Assembly: GCF_029168945.1 (NCBI RefSeq)
Contig: NC_083604.1
Coordinates: 34,715,686-34,779,685 of the forward strand
DNA length: 64,000 bases
Direction: 5' to 3'
Origin: Cannabis sativa
Lineage: Eukaryota; Streptophyta; Magnoliopsida; Rosales; Cannabaceae
Under the pieces are notes generated by a model. The model did no database searches. It had not been told where the DNA came from and saw only the letters and a program-made list of their open reading frames with translations. This document shows positions 1 to 10,823 of the stretch, piece by piece. Numbering within the stretch: position 1 is the first letter of the stretch; every line of letters starts with the position of its first letter. Made by a program: the position numbers and the translations under genes.

Positions 1-894
1 AGCCAACATGCGCATAGAAAGAGCTTTTCCTTTCATGGATGAGGAATTCAAGGAGATTAGTGACGGCGGGCTAGACAGGCTTTACTCTACAAGTCTGCGG
101 GATCTTTCTCTGGTATGTTATGCTTTCAGCTCTATTCATCATTTTGGCACTGTAAAGGCTAGCTGTCCATGAGGCATGTTGCATGTGGCTAGCTGGCCTT
201 GGATGCTGCTGTGAGGGGTTCGCCAGCCATAGCATTCCCAAGGGGGGGACTAGCCAGCCAGTGTTGTGGCCTTGACACTGATGTTGTTTTGTTTTGCTTT
301 CAGGCCTTGATGAAGTTAAGCTCAGCTCGTGATGGCTCTTAAGGGTCCTTATATGCTCTTTAGGAGCGAGTGAAGACCTTGGATGCTTCCCTTGTGGCAA
401 AGGACAAAGACATATCTGAGCTAGAGGCTCTCCTAGGGGAGAGAGAGAGAATGGTTTCTAGATTAGAGACTATGGTTAGCGCTAGAAACACATAGAACAC
501 CGCACAAGTTGCCTTCATCTCCGGGTTGCAGTCTGACCTTTATGATCACAAGCAGAAGCTAAAGGAGACTCTTGATGGCAAGCAGACCATTAGGGAAGAG
601 TATGCTGAATTATCCTCTTAACTCACGTATGAGTTACAACTTTGCAACCCTCGAGCTAAAATGTCGTACATGGACAGTGAGGATTTTATAGAGAGAACGT
701 TGGCCCGTGGAAAGGCACTTTTCAAGAGTTGGATGGAGGTAGACCAGGTCGCTACCTATTGAAAGGGATAATCATCAAAGACTCATGAAAAGGAGTTGGC
801 CGACCAACACCTATGGAGGAGGTGGCTGACCAAGACATTAACCACTAGGTTAGCCAGCATGCTGATGATGGGGTCGACCTAGACTATACGGCTC

Positions 895-2790
895 TGTTGG
901 GTTTTATGCCCTAAATAAAACTCATTTCAATATAATCAGATTTACTTATTAATATAGATCAGAAATAACATTTAATGTTGCATGGTTCACATGATTTATT
1001 TCATAATTATATGTACATAATGTATAGATTCATCTGAAACCCTTTTCACATACTTGATCCTGTTTATTGTGCCGTCAACACATTGGAAAGTAAACATGAC
1101 TATGTGAATAAAGTTTCCTAGATTTATCAGACATAGGGTTTTACTGATATGATAATCTACAATAAGAGTTTACTTGTATTTGGAGAAATACTATGTTCTT
1201 TCCAGAACATTGGTTAAAGTAAAGCTCAGGTTGGATGCATGGAGTATGCATCTGAAGGGACTGATATTGAACTTTGACTTAGATTTATTAAACTTACCGT
1301 AATATCTATTCAAGTCAATATCGCCTAGTTGATCCTAGATCAAATGATCTTAATCCTGTTATGATTAGGCTCAATTTTGAAAGGCTGTTCGTGTTATTTG
1401 ATTTGTTAGTTAAGCCTACTTTTAGGTCAGGGTGATACGTACATTTTGGGAACACGGTAGTGCAATTGAGTGGGAGCGCTAGCATAAACATGGAATCTAT
1501 AGCTTCTATCTGGCGAATAGTAAGCAAAGGATGATCACCTTCGAGCTTGACCAAACGAAAGTAAATGGTGGAGATCTCATTTCACATAAGCTGAAATATC
1601 ATTTATACGGGGTCAAGTGTTTTAAGGATAAAATACATAGTAGGGTGTTACGGTAATTTAATCCCTTTACTGTGTAGATCATTCATATAGAGGATCATTG
1701 ATCACATTAGGATTATAACAATGGATAACTAATGATGTGTCTATATGGTGGAACATATAGAGCATTCTATATACTGAGAGTGCAATTCTAAGTTCTATGC
1801 GTGGATTCAACGAAGAATTAATAAGTTAGTGAATTTTAGTGCTAAATTCTTGATCTACTTATTGGAAGCTCGGTTATATAGACCCATGGTCCCCCCACTA
1901 GTTGAGATAATATTGTTTGTAAGACTCATGTAATTGGTTTTGATTAATCAGTTATAATTCTCAAATTAGACTATGTCTATTTGTGAATTTTTCACTAAGT
2001 AATGGCGAAATTGTAAAGAAAGAGTTTTCGGGGCATATTTGTTAATTATGATACTTTGTATGGTTCAATTAATAAATATGATAAATGACAATATTATTTA
2101 ATAATTATTTATAGTTATTAAATAGTTAGAATTGACATTTAAATGGTTGAATTAGAAAATTGGCGTTTTTGAGAAAATCAGATGTAGAAAAGATAAAACT
2201 GCAAAATTGCAAAAAGTGAGGCCCAAATCCACTTGTATAGGGCCAGCCACTTTTGTAGGTAATTTAAACTGATATTTTCATTATTTTAATGCCAAATAAT
2301 TCAAACCTAACCCTAGTGGAATGCTATAAATAGATAGTGAAGGCTTCAGGAAAATTACACTTAAATTTTCTATTTTTCCTTCAGAGAAAAACCTGAGCCT
2401 TTCTCTCTCCCTATCTTTAGCTGCCACTTCTTCTTTCTCTTCCCTCTTGATAATTTCAAAATCCTTAGTGTATGAGTAGTGCCCACACACATCAAGTGAT
2501 ACCTCAATCATAGTGAGGAAGATCGTGAAGAAAGATCATCAGCAAAGGAGTTTCAGCATCAAAGATTCAGAGAAAGAGATCCAGGTTCAGATATCGATAA
2601 TGCTCTGCTACAGAAAGGAATCAAGGGCTAGATATCTGAACGGAAGGAGTCATATTATTCCGCTGCACCCAATGTAAGGTTTCTTAAACTTTATATGTGT
2701 TTAATTTATCGTTTTAGAAAGTTCATATTTAGGGTGTTAATAAACATACTTGTGAGTAGATCTAAGATCCTGGTAAAATAAATTCCAACA
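895..2790 (+). mobile_element. Solo LTR of a Ty1/copia element (1896 bp)
   Basis: The sequence starts tgttggg and ends ttccaaca and is flanked by the perfect 5-bp duplication ggctc (890-894 and 2791-2795). It belongs to the same family as the LTRs of Copia-A, -B and -C. No internal copia sequence adjoins it, so it is a solo LTR left by unequal recombination between two LTRs. It sits in the accessory gene of Tat-A. It includes an open frame on its minus strand (1554-1315) that recurs in other copies of this LTR. Confidence 0.93.
2324..2332 (+). promoter_or_regulatory. TATA box of the copia solo LTR
   Basis: ctataaata lies about 460 bp before the LTR end. The same box occurs at the matching place in the LTR copies at 48201 and 55240. 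It marks the expected U3/R boundary on the plus strand. Confidence 0.6.
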
Positions 2791-2845
2791 GGCTCTCGAT
2801 CTCGCAGCTCCAGATTTAGCTCCTTCTATCCCTACACACATTTAG

Positions 2846-3774
2846 ACAGTTTTTTTTATTAGTAGCATTCAACATTATATTTGTACAACATAGAAAATAT
2901 TTTCATGTTTTGCATCGCCTGTGACTTGTTATGGTCGGTGGCCTTTTAGCTTTAGAACATTACTTACTTTTACGTTCCATGTGGCCTGTGGCCTTTTTAG
3001 AACACTACTTTATTTTCATGTTCTATGTGGCATGTGGCCTTTTTAGAACACTACTTTATTTTTAGCCCTAGGACCTTCATGTTCATATCTTTGGCCATAA
3101 GCCCTCTATCTTTGAACACTACTATTATTTGGCCCTATTGCTTTTTTTATCATGGATTGTTTGACTGACCGACGGTCTTTAATCCTAACTATCTCTTATG
3201 GCCTTGACAAGTTAGCGTCCAAATTTACTTTACCAAGCCAAAGTATGCCTACACGACTTAGAGGCGGGTTTAGTAGCTTATATTAAGCATTAGAATTTCT
3301 CTGCATAAGTTCTTTGTGCTAGTTCGATGCATGGTACATTATAGGTGCCCCTGAAATGACCATGCAGACAAGTCTCTTGGTCACTTGCTCATCACCAAGT
3401 TTCACAGACTTTGCTTGGGTTCTATCTTATGAAGGTGCCATAGTATGCATATGGAACTAAAAGAATAACTTTACGAAGTTAATTTGTAAGTAACTGGTTT
3501 TTAGACACAATAAACAGAATATCAACATTCTTATTGATTCATTAATTTGTCTTTGTTGCTGTGAAACTTACTTAAATTGAATCTGCAAGCTTACATTACA
3601 TAAATATAGCTTCTAGATGTTAAGTGGCTACCGCTGCTTGCGTAGTAAGCAAAAGCCACCATTGAAGAACAGTGGGAGTCCACGCCAAAAAGGTCGTGGG
3701 TGCTAGTGCTTTTTGTACTCTAATGTTGAGTAGGTAAAGCTTCTACTTTGGAGTAGAGTTCTGTTAGCTGGTTA
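2846..3774. other. Non-coding 3' interval of Tat-A
   Basis: This stretch lies between the end of the opposite-strand gene and the end of pol of Tat-A. Neither strand has a convincing reading frame. It holds the short tandem repeat described separately and otherwise nothing I recognise. Confidence 0.6.
2954..3070. repeat. Tandem repeat, about 45-46 bp period, 2.5 copies
   Basis: Copies begin at 2954, 2999 and 3045. Each starts agaacactactt or a close variant and runs to gtggcctttt. It lies in the pol-to-LTR interval of Tat-A, a region prone to tandem repeat growth in the Tat lineage. Confidence 0.75.
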
Positions 3775-4024
3775 CTAATAGTATTTGCAAAGGTGCTCTC
3801 CATTCAAGTATCTTGGTAGGAGAATGAGCTCCATGTTCTCGTTGTACCTTCCTAGCTTGTGGGCTCCCTTACTAGCTATCTCTATAACTTGATAAGGGCC
3901 TTCCTAGTTAAGTTCGAACACTCCTACTGCTGAATCTTTAGTGTTTAAAAACACTCTTTGGAGCACCAGGTCTCCTATGAATAATTTTTTACTCTTGACT
4001 TATTTGTTGAAGTGCCTTGCTACC
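3775..4024 (-). pseudogene. Tat-A integrase C-terminal end
   Basis: Reading leftward from 4019, the frame gives VARHFNK, a stop, then GDLVLQRVF, EGPYQVIEI and ends ELILLPRYLNGEHLCKYY at the stop 3777-3775. GDLVLRxVF and EGPYxV are hallmarks of the C-terminal domain of Tat/gypsy integrases. Two internal stops (in place of the R of NKR, and the W before EGPY) show decay. The frame continues upstream in 15468-15900, across the Tat-B insertion. Confidence 0.8.
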
Positions 4025-4891
4025 TGTTATAGTGAGATTTCTCTCACCTAGAAACTCGAGACAAGACTCCTATTTAAAGGACACGTATATTCAGATTTCC
4101 AATGGAAGCTGAAATGTCCATGAGAGGCTCCTCGAAGTTTGATCCTCGCTAGGATAGAGCCAGTGAGATCTTGCGAGTACGACCAAAGTCGGATCGCGTA
4201 ATTTGCGTTATGCAGGAGGAGAGAATGGATCCAACTCGCATGTGTCGGGACATCTGCGAGTATCCTCTCTATACTTCTGCGAAAGCATAGAGATCAACTC
4301 TCTATGGTGCGATTTGGTCCCAACGACCCAATAGCCTTGATAAACCGCTACAGACTCGCATGTCTAGGTTCTATCAGCTCGATATGCGAGGTCTACAAGA
4401 GGCGATTGCTTAAGGACTCGGACAGTCCAAACGTAATGATAACCTTGCGAGCTCAACAAACGGAACATGAACAGTCAACTCGCAGATGCGGAAGACGCAT
4501 ACGTTGATGGACTTAGTAATTGTCACTCATTTATTAGTGTTAACGTTGTTTGGGTTTAATTATTGCAATTCAATATGTAAATAATGGATTAACAATGAAT
4601 GTGATCCTTATGTAACCGATTGGACACCTACTTTGTATATAAAGGGGTGATCCACCATGAAATGGCACCTACGAATCCTATGCTACAGTGGACTAAGCAG
4701 ATGACAATCTGACTGAACCACTATAATTCTTTGTCTTATTGATATTTTCCAGCTTTGTTGATTGTTCTCGCATTCCCAGTCGAGTACTCGCCATTCTAGG
4801 TCGAATACTCGCACTTGTCGTTTCTCTGAAAATTCTCTTTTTATATTAATTAAATAATACATTTTAGTGTTGCGAAATTCACTCGACAACA
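4025..4891 (+). repeat. 5' LTR of Tat-B
   Basis: It begins tgttatagtg and ends ctcgacaaca, with the TG...CA ends typical of LTRs. It matches 14597-15463 over its whole length. A TATA box (4636-4644) precedes a CT- and T-rich leader. A 67-codon open frame (4304-4507) is identical in protein in both LTRs but has no recognisable domain. Confidence 0.96.
4636..4644 (+). promoter_or_regulatory. TATA box of the Tat-B 5' LTR
   Basis: tatataaag lies about 250 bp before the LTR end and is preserved at 15208-15216 in the 3' LTR. It is the likely start signal for the gag-pol RNA, with transcription expected near 4670. Confidence 0.7.
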
Positions 4892-4910
4892 TTTGGCGCC
4901 GTCTGTGGGA
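4892..4910 (+). promoter_or_regulatory. Primer-binding site of Tat-B
   Basis: tttggcgccgtctgtggga directly follows the 5' LTR. The TGGCGCC start matches the complement of the 3' end of a plant tRNA (TGG from CCA). This site type is common in Tat-lineage elements. I do not assign the tRNA. Confidence 0.8.
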
Positions 4911-4952
4911 AACGACTAAAGATTTCATTCACTTCAAAGAACACTAATCATC

Positions 4953-7151
4953 ATGGCTGGAAGTCACGCTAACGGAGCTAACAACGGGTCCATCAATATT
5001 GGAATGATGAGTGTACCACTGTCTGGAGCTGGAGTGCCACCTGTGGACGTCATCAACGGCGGAGTAGGGAGGAGCAATATCAGACCTCTCAACCTATTCC
5101 CAGAAACGACTGGCCCTCAAGTCGGGGACACGTCCACACCACCAGCAACCATGCATTTTCCCCCCGTCACTCCAGCGGTGGTATCCGAGGGAATGATCCA
5201 GCTCACCACTGATCAATATGCTGCGATTCAGGATCAACTGCGGGCACTACAAGCTGAAGTAGATGGACAGAGTCGAGCTCGACGCCCTCCTCAAGTTCCC
5301 GCCATTCGCAACGATAACCCTCAGGTAACAACTTCTAGACGTCATACTAACCGTGTACGCAGGGAACGAAGAACTAACCCTGAAGCTCTGGACCTGAACC
5401 ATCCAATGTCAAGGGATCAATCCGCAAGGTTTCCAAACCAGAGCGCAGAAATCGACGAAGATCCTGAGCGCCATAATCCTCGCAGTCGACCATCGAGAGA
5501 CAACGACGCAGAATCAGCCTCTTCGTCGTCGCATGGTCGCACTTCGAGCAGGTATACAAGGTCCGGCTCTGTACAGACACAACAGGGAGGACGTTATCAG
5601 GTACACCGAGGTGATCTACGTGATCATCTCAACGCAGTTTTCAGGGCACGCTCTCGCGGCCCACATAATACTGAGACACTCCGTGATCCCCATGCGGTCG
5701 ATCAGGGTGTCAACGCAGATAATAACCCGCCTATCGCGGCGATCGCGACCACTGGGATTAATGTCCCAGCAAACCTTGCCGCAGTAGTTGCGAGCCCCGC
5801 AGTTGCAGCGACTGCAGCTCCTGCGACAGGAGGAATCGACCAAAGCATGCTTCTGCAGGCTTTGAAAATGCTCGAGCAGCAGCGTAAGCCTATATATAAG
5901 CTGCATGGCACCTCGCCTTTTACTACAGAGGTGCGGCAGGCTCAACTTCCAAAACGGCTTCGTCTATCCGAATCCCTCAAATATAAAGGTACTTCTAACC
6001 CGATAGACTATTTAGAAAAATTTAATACTATAATGGAAGTAGACCAGGTACCACAACTCGCAAAGTGCCGCATTCTTGCGGCAACACTCGAGGAAAATGC
6101 TCATGATTGGTTCACCCAATTACCCGAGGCATCAATATCGACGTGGGAAACCTTCGTCGATCAATTCCTCATGCATTTCCAGGCCACAATGACGTATAGG
6201 CCACCCTATACGACTTTGGCCAACATCAAACAAGAACCTGGTGAGTCTTTACAAGACTATTTCAAACGTTTTAACGCAGAAGTAACAAAGGTCGAGAAGG
6301 CCCCTGAGTCTTCGCTTGTTTGCATGTTAATGACAGGTATCTTGCCGAGGACCGACTTTTGGAAGGAACTACAAGCTCGAAGGCCCGAGTCCTTAGTAGA
6401 GTTCGTCGCCATGGCCGAACCTCACAAAAGAATTGAGAATTCTCTAGCGGAGTTAGAGAAGGGGAAGGACAAGCGCCTGTCACCCATACCGCGGTCACGA
6501 TCTCGCAGTCCGCGAGGGAAGAACTCCAGGGGCCGAAGCCCGAGAAGACGCAGCCCGCGGAGACAGCGAAGTCCGAAGCTGGCTAAGTCTCCTCCAAAGA
6601 AGGAGTCCTCGCCAAAAAGGAAGGGTGGACCTCGCTTCGTCATTTATACTGAACTCGCAGTCCCTCGAGACCATATCTACGCGATTGAAGCAAGAAACGG
6701 AGTCTTCAAGAAGCCGCCCCCCATCAGGGGGAATCGCGACCGGAGGGATCCTAAAAAATTCTTTAAGTACCACAAGGACATTGGTCACACTACTCTAGAA
6801 TGTTGGGTCTTGCAGGATGAAATAGAGGAGCTGATCCGGAGAGGGAAATTCGACAAGTATAAAAGGAGCGAGGAAAGTCATCCCCAAGCGGATGACAAAG
6901 GAGAAAACCAGAATGCGAGTGGCTCAAGAACACCTCGCAATATCCTGACTATAATCCGAGGACCACACATCGCAGGCGACTCTCGCAAATCACAAGAACG
7001 GTATGCCAGAGAAGCCAAGGAGAAGCCGCTTACAAATGTGAATAATCTTGGTGAACGGCCCGAGAAGCTCTTTAAGAAAGAATGCGACGACATCATCTTT
7101 ATGGAGAGAGTGATGCGAGATGGGTCCATCACCCGCATTCTGATGCACTAG
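4953..7151 (+). CDS. gag: Tat-B Gag polyprotein
   Basis: This protein of 732 residues would form the particle that packages element RNA. Residues 1-320 are low complexity and polar. A Retrotrans_gag-type core spans about 325-490, including HDWFTQLP near residue 384 and LANIKQEPGESLQDYFKRF. An SR-rich basic tract (RSRSRSPRGKNSRGRSPRR) lies near 512-553. The zinc-knuckle region near 602-620 reads FFKYHKDIGHTTLEC, so the usual first cysteine is replaced and metal binding is doubtful. The start ATG (catcATGG) is the first after the primer-binding site and has a good context. The frame runs on past a frameshift around 7100-7110, so the last residues to the stop at 7151 are out of the family frame and the protease continues in the next frame. 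Confidence 0.85.
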   Translation: MAGSHANGANNGSINIGMMSVPLSGAGVPPVDVINGGVGRSNIRPLNLFPETTGPQVGDTSTPPATMHFPPVTPAVVSEGMIQLTTDQYAAIQDQLRALQAEVDGQSRARRPPQVPAIRNDNPQVTTSRRHTNRVRRERRTNPEALDLNHPMSRDQSARFPNQSAEIDEDPERHNPRSRPSRDNDAESASSSSHGRTSSRYTRSGSVQTQQGGRYQVHRGDLRDHLNAVFRARSRGPHNTETLRDPHAVDQGVNADNNPPIAAIATTGINVPANLAAVVASPAVAATAAPATGGIDQSMLLQALKMLEQQRKPIYKLHGTSPFTTEVRQAQLPKRLRLSESLKYKGTSNPIDYLEKFNTIMEVDQVPQLAKCRILAATLEENAHDWFTQLPEASISTWETFVDQFLMHFQATMTYRPPYTTLANIKQEPGESLQDYFKRFNAEVTKVEKAPESSLVCMLMTGILPRTDFWKELQARRPESLVEFVAMAEPHKRIENSLAELEKGKDKRLSPIPRSRSRSPRGKNSRGRSPRRRSPRRQRSPKLAKSPPKKESSPKRKGGPRFVIYTELAVPRDHIYAIEARNGVFKKPPPIRGNRDRRDPKKFFKYHKDIGHTTLECWVLQDEIEELIRRGKFDKYKRSEESHPQADDKGENQNASGSRTPRNILTIIRGPHIAGDSRKSQERYAREAKEKPLTNVNNLGERPEKLFKKECDDIIFMERVMRDGSITRILMH

Positions 7152-7843
7152 TGATAGTCGCCAATATTGGTGGGGACAATGTCCATCGCATACTGGTTGA
7201 CAATGGGAGTTCAGTGAATCTGCTGAATTTTCAAGCCTTCAAACAAATGGGGTTGCAAGAGAAGGATTTGCGACCTATGACATCGAGCATTGATTGCTTT
7301 TCGGGAGATGTCATAGCAATTAAAGGAATGATCAAGCTCCCAATCACTTTGGGAACTGCCCTAGTGACAGCCAAGTCAATGGCAGATTTCGTAGTAATCG
7401 ACCAATACTCAGTGTATAACGCCGTAATTGGTCGACCAATCCTGAAGGAGATGAAGATCATAACCTCGATCTATCATCTGACGATGAAGTTCCCTACTCC
7501 CGCTGGAGTAGGTTCGGTGCGGGGAGTCCAATCCGACTCACAAGAATGTTATAACGCAGCCGTTAAACTCGCAGAAAAAAGGACGGTAAATGTTATCTAC
7601 CTTTTGGAAGCACCACCTCCTCGCCAGGAGATCCTCAGGATCGAGGAGGTGCCGCACATAGACAAACCAGACTTGGATCCAAGAATCCTCGATCACACCG
7701 CCGCAGCCCAAGCCGCGGAAGACACAATCGAGGTACCTATAGATCCTGTAGATAATAACAAGGTTTTAAAAATTGGTTCTAAATTAAATTTACAGCTGCG
7801 AAAACAATTAATGACCTTTTTAAAGCAAAATCTTGAACATTGA
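7100..7843 (+). pseudogene. Tat-B protease domain (frameshifted from gag)
   Basis: This is a retropepsin-like aspartic protease that would cleave the polyprotein. It is read in frame 2, one frame away from gag. DARWVHHPHSDALV marks its start and the active site reads VDNGSS, with the Asp codon at 7199-7201. DNGSS for DTGSS is usual in Tat elements. The domain continues through VIGRPILKEMK. The frame ends at 7843 after FLKQN, where roughly twenty residues normally found before the reverse transcriptase are missing and the frame shifts again. Gag-Pr-Pol is normally a single frame in Tat elements, so two breaks (about 7105 and 7833) show inactivation. Confidence 0.85.
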
Positions 7844-10823
7844 CCCCGAAGTGCGAGGTGTCCGACAAAAGTGCCGCAAAATGGACCCCGCGAGGTACCA
7901 AGCGTTGAAAGAAGAAGTCGACCGCCTCCTTGCCTGCGGCTTTATACGGGAGTCGTTTTACCCCAACTGGTTAGCAAACCCCGTACTTGTGAAAAAGCCT
8001 AATGGCTCATGGCGCACATGCGTTGATTTTACAGATCTAAACAAAGCCTGTCCCAAAGACAGCTTTCCTCTTCCTAGCATTGACCAGCTTTTCGATGCCA
8101 CTGCAGGTCACGAACTTTTGAGTTTTATAGATGCATACTCGGGATATAATCAAACCCTGATGTATGAACCAGACCGGGAGCATACCTCGTTCATTACTGA
8201 TCGAGGATTATACTGTTACAAATTAATGCCTTTTGGTTTAATAAACACAGGTGCGACTTATCAAAGGCTAGTGAATATGATGTTCGCAGATCTCATTGGA
8301 AAGACCATGGAGGTATATGTTGACGATATGCTCGTAAAATCACAACATGCGAAGGATCATATTGCCCACTTACAGGCCATGTTTGATATACTGCGACGAT
8401 ACAAGATGCGTCTAAATCCATTGAAATGCGTCTTTGGGGTTGGCTCTGGGAAATTCCTTGGTTTTATGGTTAATCAGCGAGGAATAGAAGCCAATCCTGC
8501 GAAGATCAGGGCATTGGTGGAGATGCCATCACCGACCAAGCCAAAGGAGGTTCAAAGCCTCACAGGTAAAGTCGCAGCTTTAAACCGCTTTATATCCAGA
8601 TCTTCTGATAAGTGCAAGGAGTTTTTTCAGATTTTGAAAGGCAACAAAAGGTTTCATTGGAACGAAAAATGCGAGCAAGCCTTTCAAGCTTTAAAAACGC
8701 ACTTGGGGCAGCCTCCGATCTTGTCGAAGCCATTGTCCAGAGACCAAGGACGCCAATACCCAGTGTATTACGTCAGGAAGAGATTACTGGATGCCGAGAC
8801 GCGTTATCCCCAAATGGAGAAATTGGCCTTCGCCTTGATAATATCCTCAAGGAAATTGCGACCCTACTTCCAGGCTCACAACATTGAAGTTTTGACGAAC
8901 TTCCCCTTAAGACAAGTTCTAGCGAAACCAGAAGCATCGGGGAGATTGTTAAAATGGGCGATGGAGTTGAGTCAGTTCGATATCAAGTATAAACCAAGAA
9001 CTGCGATCAAGGGGCAAGCCTTGGTAGATTTTATACTTGAATTCCCCAGCACCGAGGTGGTAGTCGTAGAGGACAGAAGTGACATTGTTATAGCAGGCAG
9101 AGAAACATGGACATTGTACGTCGATGGAGCCTCAAATAGCGAAGGTTCTGGTAGTGGGATCTTGTTAATCAGTCCCAATAATTTCAAGGTACACGCTACT
9201 TTACGTTTTGAGTTTTCTGCATCTAACAATGAAGCCGAGTATGAGGCTTTAATCGCAGGATTGAAACTTGCCCTCGAGATGAAAGTCGAATATCTTCAGG
9301 CTTTTAGCGACTCCCAAATCGTGGTATGCCAGGTGAATGGAGAATACCTAGCAAGAGGCGGAAGATTGGTTAAATACTTAGCCATTGTTCGCGAAATAAT
9401 GCAGAAGTTCAAAAATGTAGTTGTATTTCGAGTACCGCGTGCTCAAAATGCCCACGCAGACGCATTGGCCCGTTTGGCCTCAACTAGAGAAGCCGAATTG
9501 CTCGATGTGATTCCGGTAGACGTATTGGCTCACCCAACCATAAATCAAGAAGTAATCATGGAGATAGATGACGTTCAGGAGATTACCTGGATGACTCCTA
9601 TCCTCGCATATCTTGAGAAGGGGCTCTTACCCGATGATAAAGTAGAGGCAAGAAAATTGCGACAGCGAGCAGCCCGTTATGTAATATATGACCAAAGGTT
9701 GTATCGCAGAAGTTTTAGTCAACCGCTTCTCAAATGTATCGGTGGAGAGGACTGTGGTTACATACTTCGTGAAGTACACGAGGGGATTTGTGGCAATCAT
9801 ACCGGAGGTAATTCCCTTGCGTTGAAAATTATGCGGCAAGGGTATTACTGGCCAACATTGCGACAAGATGCTCTCGCGTTTGCAAAGAGGTGTGACAGAT
9901 GTCAGCGAATAGCCACTTGCACCCACCAGCCTCCGAGTAACCTCCATTCTATCACAAGTCCATGGCCCTTTGCAATATGGGGAATTGATTTAATCGGCGA
10001 GTTACCCAAAGGAAAAGGCGGAGTCAAATATGCTGTAGTCGCAGTCGATTACTTCACGAAGTGGGCCGAAGCCAAAGCACTCGCAACCATCACAGCAACG
10101 AAATTGCGCGAGTTTGTCTATACCTCCATCATTTGTCGTTTTGGCATTCCGCATAAACTCATTTCAGACAATGGAAAACAGTTTGACTGCAAAGAGATGC
10201 GACAGCTATGCGACGATTTGGGAATTAAAAAGGCTTTTTCCGCAGTTGCTTACCCGCAGAGTAACAGACAAACTAAAGCCATTAATAAAATAATCAAACA
10301 CACCATAAAAGGGAAACTAGAAGATCGCAAAGGAGTTTGGCCAGACGAGTTACCGCAAGTCCTATGGTCTTATAATACGACCCCTCGATCTACAACTGGC
10401 AAAACACCCTTCTCACTTTCTTACGGGTGCGAGGCCATGTTGCCAGTTGAGGTTGGGGCAGGTTCCCTACGCAGGGACATTTTCAACATCTCGTAGAACA
10501 ACGAGAATCAGCTATTCTGCCTTGATCTTTTGGAGGAAAAGCGTGACCAAGCGCACCTAAAAAATGCGGCTTACCAACAGCGAACTGCAAGATACTTTAA
10601 CTCCAAAGTGAAAGTAAAAGCCCTACAAGCAGGAGACTTGGTCCTTAGAAGAGTAATGCCAAATACCAAAAACCCGTCGCATGAGGTCTTTGGGGATAAT
10701 TGGGAAGGACCATACCTCATCGCAGAAAAAATTGGTGATGAAACGTATCGGCTCGCAACACTCGATGGAACTGTGAGTCCACGAGCATGGAATGGTGAAA
10801 GTTTGAAATTTTATTATCAATAG
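7833..10823 (+). pseudogene. Tat-B Pol: reverse transcriptase, two RNase H modules, integrase
   Basis: Reverse transcriptase: LKEEVDRLLACGFIRE at the start, FIDAYSGYN with the first catalytic Asp near residue 100, and YVDD at about 161-164, so the active site is present. The first RNase H (about 293-365) has lost some 25 residues between LSKPLSRDQ and GRQYPVYYV, including its first acidic residue. The second, archaeal-like RNase H (about 426-540) is complete: LYVDGASN, NNEAEYEAL, FSDSQIVV and HADALARLA. Integrase has its HHCC finger (HEGICGNH ... CDRCQ, 649-691), then GIDLIG and SDNGKQF. The third catalytic position, residue 815 (10275-10277), is Lys where Glu is required. A TAG at 10494-10496 separates the integrase C-terminal region (GDLVLRRVM, EGPYLIAEKI), which continues in frame to 10823. 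Confidence 0.93.

Larger units (their letters stand above)
1..2845 (+). pseudogene. Opposite-strand accessory gene of Tat-A (coiled-coil C-terminal part), interrupted by a solo LTR
   Basis: This is the C-terminal part of the extra gene that Tat elements may carry antisense to gag-pol. I read an exon up to 112, an intron 113-303 (donor gtatgt, acceptor ctttcag, phase 0) and a second exon from 304 with a heptad-like coiled coil (SELEALLGERERMVSRLE). A conserved-looking stretch, ARGKALFKSWMEVDQ, follows before a stop at 760-762. In-frame stops lie near 340, 361, 490 and 618, so the gene is dead. The sequence after the solo LTR (2791-2845) continues a protein-like tail ending in SIPTHI and a stop, so the LTR landed in the last part of the reading frame. 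Its product has no known biochemical role. The family match rests on position, coiled coil and resemblance to the Tat-B gene. Confidence 0.6.
1..4024 (-). mobile_element. Tat-A: left block of a decayed Tat-lineage gypsy element
   Basis: This block is the 3' part of a Ty3/gypsy element lying on the minus strand. It contains the end of the integrase (4024 down to 3775), a non-coding 3' interval with tandem repeats, and an accessory gene running the other way on the plus strand (1-2845). The other block is 15464-18272. The two were one sequence until Tat-B inserted and duplicated ctacc (4020-4024 and 15464-15468), because the integrase reading frame runs from 15468 into 4019 when Tat-B is ignored. 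The outer 3' LTR is not in the window. Many stops and frameshifts indicate an old copy. Confidence 0.8.

Noticed and set aside
71..400. 109-codon frame on the minus strand at the left edge
   Set aside because: It lies over the exon and intron of the plus-strand accessory gene and looks like a shadow frame.
4304..4507. 67-codon frame in the Tat-B LTR, identical in both LTR copies
   Set aside because: LTRs are identical at insertion, so identity is expected. No domain, and it lies upstream of the TATA box.
5616..5945. Minus-strand frames under Tat-B gag
   Set aside because: Composition follows the gag codons. No independent start, domain or promoter.
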